Positions 21,139 through 30,000 of a DNA stretch of 30,000 bases are shown here, piece by piece. The notes beneath the pieces were generated by a model that searched no databases, was not told the DNA's origin, and worked only from the letters and a program-made list of their open reading frames with translations. The DNA lies in assembly GCA_030141605.1 (NCBI GenBank), contig JAQGDQ010000456.1, positions 26,672-56,671 on the forward strand, given 5' to 3'. The DNA is from Tubiluchus corallicola. Its lineage: Eukaryota; Priapulida; Priapulimorpha; Priapulimorphida; Tubiluchidae. How positions within the stretch are numbered: the stretch's first letter is position 1; every line of letters begins with the position of its first letter. A program made the translations under genes and the position numbers.

Positions 21139-21875
21139 TGGCTCGACCTGGCGACGGCCGCGCCACCTGGTGGCGGTTGAGCGGTATTAAATTTTACAAC
21201 GGCACAGAGGAATGCAATCTTTACAATTTGAGCAGTTAAATCGATGAAAGTCTTGGTCTAATTATCCACTAACTGTGTCACACGCCGCCCGCCTTGATAA
21301 CCGACAGTAACATTGTTAGCAGCAGATGCTCTGATGTCATTAACTTCAATGAAATTAGTGGCTTCAATCCTGCATAGTCTTATTGGCTTCCTCTGTGTGC
21401 AATAATCAGCTTCTAATCCAGAGAAAATGAAGCCATTTCGAAAATCAAATTACACCTGCTGAATCTTCTCTGAACAGCCCACGTAGTTTCTCTTTCTCTG
21501 GAATCTGGTAAAGCGCCTCATTTTATACGAAGCACGAAGTTAACAGCCTGTCTGGAACTAGGCTTCTCGAGCAAAAGTGTTTATTTACGGATGCATGGAT
21601 CTGCCCTTGCAAACCTGTTTATAGTATACATTTAAATCCATGTAAACTAGTTTTGGATTCATTCCCAATTAGCCGTGTCATCACGTGCATATAGGCTTCC
21701 TTCTCAGAAGGTATACAGAGTTGTAATCTTGCCCAAATTTTTCTAGCTAGCTTGGGGTGTCATGCTGTCACGTAATGGCACTCCACCTACTCCTTATGGA
21801 GGATAATCCATAGCCAGCTACTTCCCTTTCTTACACGTTAAAAATATTACAAACGCTTCACGAATAACTTGAAAA
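21139..21875. other. Non-coding stretch with a GC-rich palindrome
   Basis: A short GC-rich segment at 21141-21180 includes a CGCCACC-T-GGTGGCG palindrome (21161-21175). The remainder shows no gene or repeat that I recognise. Confidence 0.5.
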
Positions 21876-22000
21876 ATAGTAAATTTTATTGCGTTTTTAT
21901 TGCGAAAATCCAACGTTTTCACTGCACAAAAGCATTCTGACTGCCAGCGTGCAGCGGAAACGTTGTATTTTGCTAATAAAAATGTAATAAAATTTATTAT
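21876..22000. repeat. Foldback element with ~52-bp arms
   Basis: Arms 21876-21927 and 21949-22000 are inverted copies. Landmarks are AAATTTTATT at the outside, CAACGTTT in the middle and CTGCAC at the inner end, with about seven mismatches over 52 bases and a 21-base loop. An intact transcript would form a long hairpin. No flanking duplication was found. Confidence 0.88.
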
Positions 22001-22825
22001 ACAGCGTGGTTTTTTTAAGAAGTGGACACGTTGTTGTTATTATAAATAATTTAAATACACTACCAAGAATTTTTTTCCAAATAAGGCCTAGGTGGTGGTG
22101 ATATAGAATCTATTTTCTACAACGCCCTGTAGGATTTATCTGCCAAAAGGGGATGAAAAATGTGACTCAATCCTTCTCTACTTAAGCTCCAATAGCGTCA
22201 GCTCTTTTCTATTACCGCTATTAGCGCGGCCATGTCACAGTAATCATAACAAATGAGCTTTTACCCATTTATTTCGTTATCAAGAAAAAGAGGCAAGCTT
22301 CCAAACTTTTACTGAGTAGATTAGAGACGTATATGTTGTTCACTAGGGACTTCCCTGAAAGCACCGGATTCACATAAACTGAAGTTCTTAAATCAAACTA
22401 TGTGATTTTGCAAAATTATAAAAGCCGTTATAGGTAAAAACCCATTTCCGTTAAATTTCACAAGTTTGCCTACTTTAGACGACAACGTGTCAAAGAAATA
22501 GTCCGGAAAGGTCTTACTAAATCCGCCACTGTGCGGAAAAGTTCGACTTTATTTCCGGAAATTTTGAAAGCCGCGCACGTTCGACGAAGCTCGTTGTGTA
22601 GAGAATAAAGTGGCTAATAGTATACCGACTAAGTAAATAAATTCATTAAGTTCTTTGCCAGAGAGTGTGATAAATTGCATAGAGGTCGAAGAAGAAGAAG
22701 AAAGACGATACATCTAGGAGCAGTAGTTGTACAAAACGGGTGTTTTTGGCCGAGATTTAGGCCCACGCCAGCCTATGGTAGCCACATCAATGGTTTACGA
22801 AAACTGAAGTTTTAGATGAAATTCT
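22001..22825. other. Non-coding stretch
   Basis: No gene, array or terminal repeat recognised. A short GAAGAAGAAGAAG run occurs near 22688. Confidence 0.5.
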
Positions 22826-23315
22826 TTAACCTTTAACAGGCCAAGTTGGGGTAAAAAATTACCCCAGCTGTGTTTGCTCACATTTTTTCTACTGATGAAT
22901 CGAAACGAAAAAATATCAAACTAGCAGGGTATATTCAAAATATTCAGGTTATAGACAGAGTATAATGGATGACGTCAGAACAATGGCTTTGCATCAGCAG
23001 TTTTCTAAGCGAAAATTGCCAAAAATAGAACACCTAATTAACTCGTCGGTACTCCTCTTGGTGGACGTGTCCTAAAATGTAGCCCACACCATCGTATAGC
23101 CCTGTCCTTCCTCTTTCTAAAGAGCCATGTATCGCCTTCCGAGAGTCCCACCAGGCGCCGCTAGAACGTTTTTTCTGCAGGCTGTTTGACCAAAATTTCG
23201 AAAAAGTCTAGAGTTGGGTACGGGAAAATGCCCGTTACGGGACGCCGTGGACCCCTCGCAAATTCTAAATATGCCTGTGACACCCACCGCTGAACGGGCT
23301 TTTAAAGCGGATTAA
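22826..23315. mobile_element. Possible TTAA-flanked element
   Basis: The left end reads TTAACCTTTAACAGGCC (22826) and the inverse of the right end reads TTAATCCGCTTTAAAAGCCC (from 23315). The two are loosely similar, with TTAA at each outer edge as for piggyBac-like elements. The interior is richer in GC than its surroundings and has a GGGGTAA/TTACCCC hairpin at about 22849-22866. There is no coding region. The match is imperfect and could be chance. Confidence 0.3.
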
Positions 23316-24430
23316 CAAACCAGTTATAGCTGATATAAGTCAGAAAAATTTTTTACAACGAAAAGATATCAAACTAGCAGTGATTTTTCGGTTCGTTTTT
23401 TTTTGAAAACTATTATTCATGCTTTTTTACAAAGCCCGAGTGCCAGGTACTACCAGGTCCTGTTGTGGGTACACCGTTTGGTCGTTTATGTAGGCAAAAT
23501 TTTTGAGTTTACATAGCAGAATTTTTATTTATGGCAACACCAAATGTTTACCTTGACAACTAAGAAGTACTGTGAACCTCCCAATTGCAGCCTGCAGTTC
23601 TGCATAGTAAAACCAGACGATTGATTAGACGCAATTTCATTTTAATTTACTGTGCAAAACATACATTTTCTTGTCTGTAAAAGCTATCAATTGTTTCTAA
23701 TATTTGAATAATTACCTTGGAAAGTTAATTAACGGCAGTTAATAATAGCTATCACTTACGTCACAAACCAACTACAGTTTGTGCAATGGTAGGCATCTTC
23801 CCTGCACATCAAGCACGTTAGCGATGATTGCTACAGGACGTTGGTGTGATGTCACGAAAATAATCTCTTCGTCATGCTGACGTCACAGACGAACACTGCA
23901 GTTTATGATCATGCTTATCACGGTACCGCCTTCTATTTGTCAGCCACGCGAATGTGACAAAAAGGCGCCACTGCCAATCTTAGTAGATTCACCGAGCCGC
24001 GAGTAGCTTTGAAAGTTTAACAAAATTTCAGTATCCGAGGTAATTATTATTTAATCTAAGCTTTGATTAAAAAAAAGCTATTGTTACAATTTCAAGAACA
24101 TCTTTTGTTACAGATTCATCTCCTGAAATTGTCACGTGACACGTTTTTTATCCCATATTTCTGGAACTTTGCTTGAAAAGTGATCTGTCATTCTTAAATA
24201 TGAACGAGCTTCTCTGATTTCCTTCACAAAAATGGCGGTTTGATGCGTTTTCTCACGACGCTTTTTGTTATGCAGATTTTAGACATGAAGACAAAAGCGA
24301 TTAGAGTCGGGTGGCTTCGTTTTCCTGCAAAGGATAACCAAGGCTTTCGGCTGGCTTCAGTTATTTTCCAGGAATATTCCTGCTTTCCCGAGATTTCTAT
24401 ATTATTGGCTTTTTTATTACAAACATTTGT
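23316..24430. other. Non-coding stretch
   Basis: No gene recognised. The sequence ATATCAAACTAGCAG at about 23368 repeats one at about 22914 (inside the preceding candidate element). A TGACGTCA lies at 23878-23885. An open frame at 24240-24455 has no domain. Confidence 0.5.
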
Positions 24431-24434
24431 AGTT

Positions 24435-24520
24435 AAAGCACCGCAAGTTTATTAAAAGTTTTAATTTACATGGTTTCATGTCAAACGTTTCGACAGAGAA
24501 ATAGCTGTTATCATCAGTTG
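24435..24520 (-). mobile_element. Possible retroelement tail fragment
   Basis: On the minus strand this reads GATGATAACAGCTATTTCTC, then GTCGAAACGTTTGACATG, and ends in TTTAATAAAC. Sequences of this type (a 'gatgat...gtcgaaacgtt' block followed by a polyadenylation-like AATAAA) are common at the 3' ends of invertebrate retroelements. No coding region adjoins it, so the call is tentative. Confidence 0.35.
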
Positions 24521-24657
24521 TAAATTTTACAAACATACAACCAGTTTATATAGGCAGAGTCTACAGTATAGAAAATTATGCACTAATTACATACCATTAA
24601 CAGAAGCCAAATAGATAATGAACGAATGCTTTCATTGCCTATTTTGATCAGAGTATC

Positions 24658-25055
<398 letters not shown>

Positions 25056-25116
25056 AATAAAACACATGATGTGTTATGCCATACTGTGTTAATACAATCA
25101 AAACGTCTTTACACAA

Positions 25117-25273
25117 GGGGGTATATTCTGGCCTGGAGGGGTATAGTCTGGTCTAGGCTATTTTGCAGCACGTTTACAGTTTGGCCTAGGACAGTTCATC
25201 CCACAGGGTACAATGTGGCCTGGTCCAAACAATGCCCAGGTTTAATCTGAGCAGGAGTACACTATGGCCTGTT
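25117..25273. repeat. Decayed ~20-bp minisatellite
   Basis: Repeated degenerate words of the form GG-GTA-A-T-TGGCCTGG (for example GGGGTATATTCTGGCCTGG, GGGTACAATGTGGCCTGG, AGTACACTATGGCCTG), irregularly spaced. Confidence 0.65.
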
Positions 25274-26004
25274 ACGCTGGGCATGCAAAACGGTTCTGTG
25301 GTGTAAATTAATGTTGTCCTCAATCTTGGAAATAAGCCCTTTCACAGCTCCAGCAATTGATGGTGATCGTGAAAAGGTCAAAGGTTAAGTGTACCAGACA
25401 ACGCATTTATGTACACTTGACAACGCCTCGCAGCCCACCCTATTGTAAAAGTAATAGTCTTAACAGCTAGCTAGAACCTTACCTAGTTCATTTTTTCTTG
25501 TTCCCAAGCAAGATCCTGTTAGTAAATCACTATGCGCACAGATTAATGTAATTATTATATATTAATTAATAATTAAGTAAAGTCCACGTAAACAACTGAA
25601 GTTATTGAAGTGATGCGGCAGACGGCTTTGCTTTACCTACGTGCCACGTGCCGGTTGTGGTTAAGACGCGTTGCTGTGGTACACTTAAAATTTGACCTAC
25701 AGCAACTCGCGCGTGCGCACAACGAAACTGTGAAAAGGCTTATTGGGTACCACAGTATTCATCTGCTGCCATAAAACGTCCCGGATGTCTGGCCTGTCTT
25801 TGCATCAACTATTTTGTTATTACCGTAAAGGCTTGTCACGTTAAGAGTAATTTATGGCGGACTTCTTATAGGTCGTTCAACTTGCTGACGTCAAACCCAC
25901 TAAAAGCTTTGTAGTTAATTAACATGACGTCATTCGACGAGGATTCCTTGATTATGATTCTAATAGACGCAGTTTAAAAGGAAGTTCTCCCTCCAATTTT
26001 CTGT
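25274..26004. other. Non-coding stretch
   Basis: No gene seen. It includes two TGACGTCA palindromes (25886-25893 and 25925-25932) and a CACGTGCCGG word near 25644. Confidence 0.5.
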
Positions 26005-26550
26005 TGAAACATAAGAAAACCCTCCACTTACATAAAGCTTAAAAATCGTCTTGAAATTTTATGCCACTTACGTACTGCCTTTTTGCCTGTAGGTTTGCTT
26101 CGGTAGTAACGCCGTATAAACATGTATAACTCCCACAACGACAGTTAAGATAAGTCATTTTAAACAAGTTTTGGTAACATTGCGTGAAGTTTGAAGAAAA
26201 TAATCAGAGCATTCGTAGCGCACACGTGACTAACTAAATAACATTTTAAATTATTTGTAAAAATATTAAAAATACGTTTTCTGGTTACTGAGTGCTGAAC
26301 CCTAGAGGATGAGTCAGCGACATTTTACCAACTGGTGAAAACATTTTAAATAATTAATAATTTTCTTTTCTAGTTACATAAGTCTTTCAAGCAGGTAAGC
26401 GAAATGCTAAAGAATTAACTTTGCACAGAAAGTTTTTTGGGACATAGTTTAACATTGCCTTTTCTTCCAATGATTTACGTTGTGCGTAGATGACGTCATG
26501 TAATGGCGCTGTTGGAACAACATTGCGGGAGATTTAAAATGAAAACAAAC
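26005..26550 (-). repeat. Dispersed repeat A, copy 3 (inverted)
   Basis: It is the inverse of 3880-4415 throughout, beginning AAACATAAGAAAACCCTCCAC and ending GATTTAAAATGAAAACAAAC. It shares the internal TGACGTCA (26491-26498). It abuts repeat B at 26558. Confidence 0.85.
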
Positions 26551-26557
26551 AAAAAAT

Positions 26558-26722
26558 CGTCCAAGCATGAGTGATCTCGACTTTAAAGTGATTTTACTGG
26601 TTGCACGAGGTGCTTATTGCAGTTTTATTACTAAATCTTTCTAGCATTTTTCGAGAACATTGAAATAAGCCTGACCTCGAAGAATGCTTGACTTTTCCTT
26701 TAAGAGCTGTTGCGTTGCAGGT
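26558..26722 (+). repeat. Dispersed repeat B, copy 1
   Basis: It begins CGTCCAAGCATGA and runs through GCTTATTGCAGTTTTATTAC and TTGAAATAAGCCT to GACTTTTCCTTTAA. It is found inverted at 28743-28912 with roughly 85-90% similarity by eye. No coding region. Confidence 0.85.
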
Positions 26723-27530
26723 TTTATTGATCTGAAACTTATTTATCATGGAAAATGTACCAGCAGCAGTAAATTTGTAATACTGACACAATTCCCGTGT
26801 CTCAGACAGGTTATTCGTTCCTCGCTATCAACAAAGAGAAATACCCATACCCACTTAGCCATGAACCCTAACCACTCATCAGACATATGATGTGCCCGAA
26901 CACGAAAGAATAGCCGTAACCAGACTGTGTCTGGGAGCTCATTATCTGGGAATCGAAACAGGACGCTGGGCAAGAATACCCCCCCCCCCCCACCGCCACC
27001 AACGTGTATGCAATTGTGGATTTGTGCAAGACGAAGAACAAGTCGTATGACATTGTAGTTACACTAGTGAACTGATGATGAAGCGAAATTTAGTTCATTA
27101 GATGCCTTTATAGACTCGACTCCACCAAAAGGGCTCGCCACTATATATGCTATATGGTGCTATATATGCCATAGTTAATATATATATGCTATGGTTAGTA
27201 TAGAAAAATACATCACAGGCTTGATGTTCGTATGTTTAAAAGGCAAGAGAGACTTAATATTTTTGTTGCTCATTTATTGTAAAGCAAAGCTAACTGGCTT
27301 AGTTTCTTTAATATACGTATGTCTCTGTATTTTGTTATGCTTTGAAACCTCGTCTCTACATTCTGTTTAAATTGAAATGTCATTTTTTTGCTACTTGAAG
27401 TGTTAATTTCGTGTAAAAATAACTGCTGCCCTGCAAATTCGTGTTTATGAAAAAGTGCAATCAGTTTATCTGCTGATTAGACATTAGTTGTGATTGTCAT
27501 GCTGTTTAGTTTAGTTCAGGTTTAGCTTAG
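26723..27530. other. Non-coding stretch
   Basis: A run of 13 C at 26979-26991 and TATATATGC words near 27142-27190. No gene recognised. Confidence 0.5.
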
Positions 27531-27935
27531 ACAGTTGTTGTCCCGTGTGAGCTGTTGTCCCGAATGCTGCTGGGTGTTGTTGTCCCGTGTGAGCTGTTGT
27601 CCCGAATGCTGCTGGGTGTTGTTGTCCCGTGTGAGCTGTTGTCCCGAATGTTGCTGGGTGTTGTTGTCCCGTGTGAGCTGTTGTCCCGAATGCTGCTGAG
27701 TGTTGGTGTCCGCGTGAGCTGTTGTCCCGAATGCTGCTGAGTGTACTGAGCTGTTGTCCCGAATGCTGCTGAGTGTTGTTGTCCCGTGTGAGCTGTTGTC
27801 CCGAATGCTGCTGAGTGTTGTTGTCCCGTGTGAGCTGTTGTCCCGAATGCTGCTGAGTGTTGGTGTCCCGTGTGAGCTGTTGTCCCGAATGCTGCTGAGT
27901 GTTGTTGTCCCGTGTGAGCTGTTGTCCCGAAAGCC
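27531..27935 (-). repeat. 42-bp tandem array
   Basis: About nine to ten units of 42 bp (plus strand GAGCTGTTGTCCCGAATGCT then GCTGAGTGTTGTTGTCCCGT). The minus strand is open for 160 codons, with unit SGQQLTRDNNTQQH switching midway to a GTTAHTGQQHPAAF unit because of indels near 27710-27750. Being open in more than one frame on both strands is a property of the unit. I do not call a gene. Confidence 0.9.
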
Positions 27936-28080
27936 GCTGAACCTGCTTACGTTCAGCTGAGGCGGAGCGATAGACCAATACGTTTGATGCCAATCGTCTT
28001 TCTAGAGAAAGGTGTTAAATATACAGTAACGTTTGTCACGTTTTTCCAGCTACTGTTAACACATTTACACATTTTTAGGT

Positions 28081-28202
28081 GTTGTTGTTGTTGTGTGATC
28101 GTTGTGTGATCTTTTTGTTGTTTTTGTGTGATTGTTGTGTGAACTTTTTGTTGTTTTTGTGTGATTGTTGTGTGAACTTTTTGTTGTTTTTGTGTGATTT
28201 TT
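28081..28202. repeat. 33-bp T/G-rich minisatellite
   Basis: About three units of GTGTGATTGTTGTGTGAACT plus TTTTGTTGTTTTT, preceded by a short GTT run. Confidence 0.85.
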
Positions 28203-28742
28203 TTTAATTTTTGTTCTATAGTAAAGTTAAACGATTTGGTTTTTTCTGGACATAAGATGGAAGTTGTTATTGTTTAATAGCAATATGTCTCACTCCGTGT
28301 AACAAGAGAATCTTTGTAAATAAATTACAATTACTGCAACTATTTTCACTAAATGCATCGCAATGCGTTACCCAGGTGATGCACGGATGGCAGCTATTAC
28401 TCATGCATCTCGACGCGTGCTTACTTAATTATTTATTTTTAATTAATTCATTGCTCGGCTAAGTAAAATAACGTCACCAAGCGGCTTTCATACAGCATTC
28501 ATAAGAGAGTCTTGGCTGATCTGGGATATGCTCGTTAACATGTGAATGAATGTACAGCCTTTGTGCACTCATTGTACGAAATTTACCGTAGGCTTACGGG
28601 ATGAACTTTCACAATGGGGGGGGGGGGTATAAGGAATTTGTCCTAAAATTTCATAAGTTGCCCCCCCCCCCAATCAAGGTAGAACAACTTAGAAAATCGT
28701 CGTGCCATCCGATAACAATTGTAATAATAAGATTTAACAAAA
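28203..28742. other. Non-coding stretch with paired G and C runs
   Basis: G12 at 28616-28627 and C11 at 28661-28671, 33 bases apart, can pair as a hairpin. Nothing else recognised. Confidence 0.6.
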
Positions 28743-28912
28743 ACTTCCAATGCAACAGGTTTTATTAAAGGAAAAGTCAACCCTTCTAGGAGGTTAGGCT
28801 TATTTCAATATTCGCGAAAAATGTTAGAGGGATTTAGTAATAAAACTGCAATAAGCGCCTCGTGTAATTAGTAAAATCATTTTAAAGTCGCGATCACTTC
28901 ATGCTTGGACGC
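28743..28912 (-). repeat. Dispersed repeat B, copy 2 (inverted)
   Basis: It is the inverse of 26558-26722, ending ATGCTTGGACG. The two B copies form an inverted pair about 2 kb apart. Confidence 0.85.
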
Positions 28913-29430
28913 TCCCATTTTCAATGCCCATTCTTCTTCCAATGACGTCATTCGTCTTGAAGAAAAGTAGCGCACTGTCAATCTTCATCAAAAGTATAAT
29001 AAGTTTTTACAAAAAAATTAGATAGCTAATTTTGTAATATTTTTGCGTGAACATTAGGTAAGCTGCAGAAGTTTGAATTAGTTTAAGCAGCGCGCGCTTA
29101 CGGAAAGCCACGACGCGCTTACGAAAAGTCACGAAGTCTCCCAGTTACGTCATGATTTTCAAGTGAATGGCGGCAACCACCACGCCTGAAAATTTCTATT
29201 CAGAGGTAGTATATTTTAAATTTATGCTTTATAGGCAGTTCTTTGCAAATTTCTTTGTTATATTTTTCTAAGTTTAAATGATAACAGTAAAATAAACCCA
29301 ACATACTGAATGAGTTGTTCTTTCCTTTAATTATGAGATCTAATCTTTACTTTTGTAGGGAGCCTTTATACATCCGGATTTCGTTTTTGTTTTTGTTTTT
29401 TGTTTTTTGTTTTTTTCTTGTGCAATAGTA
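28913..29430. other. Non-coding stretch
   Basis: One TGACGTCA (28943-28950), a short duplicated GCGCTTACG-AAAG-CACGA motif near 29093-29130, and a T-rich GTTTTT run at 29381-29416. No gene recognised. Confidence 0.5.
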
Positions 29431-30000
29431 TTAAAGCAAAACCGTAACCAAATCTGTGCGTCAAAACAACCTATTCCTTAAAATGTTAAAAGGAAACATG
29501 CTATTTTTTCAAAAATGACTTAGGTGAAAGAATTATTACTGCACAAACACAATTTCGCGTTCGCGCCACTAGTTCTTCGCTGTTACATGCATTTCGCCAT
29601 TCGCTAGTTAGACGGGCACTAGCGCCTGCATTTCGGAAACGCATTGCACAAAAACAGGTGCTGTACCTCTCAGTTCAGATGTGTTAGTTTGTGACAAACT
29701 ACACACGTTCGACAGCTCATGCGTGAGCACAGCGATAAATTTGAAATTTGAATTTTTGTCTTAAAACTTGCCTAGTTTTAGTACAACACAGTGAATATCT
29801 TACAGTGACACTGTACTTCAATTTTCACTTTCGCAAACACGTGAAACACGCTCGTGGAATATTTTTGCTCTTGAAAATTATGTTAGTTTGTGATGTCATC
29901 AATAGTTGGGCTCGCCCACCATTAATTAAGTTTTTAATCTATTATTTAATTACTAGAAACGCATTTGCAGTATTAATTGTGTCAAAATGTATACTTTATC
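29431..30000 (+). repeat. Dispersed repeat C, copy 4, cut by the window edge
   Basis: It starts TTAAAGCAAAACCGT and follows the 20034 copy throughout, including GACAGCTCATGCGTGAGCAC and TTGTGATGTCATCAATAG. It is still matching at the last base of the window. Confidence 0.9.

Overview
This is eukaryotic, almost certainly invertebrate metazoan, DNA. It is AT-rich, has a long GT-AG intron, hAT and LINE remnants, and no operon structure. I cannot name the species; a mollusc is only a guess from the style of the repeats and LINE tail. There is one gene I believe in. A secreted protein starts at 8331 (exon 1, 8331-8813, ending at a GTAGGT donor) and continues in phase in a second exon (16982-17173, after a pyrimidine-rich CAG acceptor and before GTAAGTG). 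Later exons were not found and may lie beyond the window. Nearly everything else is repetitive or unrecognised non-coding DNA. Most long open frames here arise because tandem units lack stops.

Layout. 1-3726: a 113-bp satellite whose minus strand still reads as the C-terminal tail of a LINE reverse transcriptase. It is interrupted by a deleted hAT transposon (659-1627) with perfect 14-bp terminal repeats and an 8-bp target duplication. The transposon was then duplicated together with two satellite monomers. 3880-4415, 7015-7342, 20034-21138 and 26005-26550: copies of a dispersed repeat ('A'). 9113-9592, 16447-16912, 20034-20690 and 29431-30000: copies of a second dispersed repeat ('C'), joined to A in the 20-21 kb copy. 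4816-5890: a 33-bp minisatellite organised into 100-bp higher-order units.

Intron 1 (8814-16981) is about half tandem arrays: 72-bp hairpin units, 63-bp units fused to 70/74-bp units, (ATT)n, a ~170-bp unit carrying TGACGTCA, 71-bp units and (ACTC)n. After exon 2 come a 334-bp hAT MITE with perfect 8-bp target duplications (17368-17701), two foldback elements, a 61-bp array in which nearly every unit carries a consensus 5' splice site (19179-19965), a ~400-bp (CT)n tract, a 42-bp array and an inverted pair of another dispersed repeat ('B').

No new enzymatic or defence system is visible. The most interesting structures are the transposon captured in a LINE-derived satellite, the two-part A/C repeat family, the recurrent TGACGTCA palindromes and the uncharacterised secreted protein gene whose introns collect minisatellites. 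All family calls come from motif recognition without database searches.
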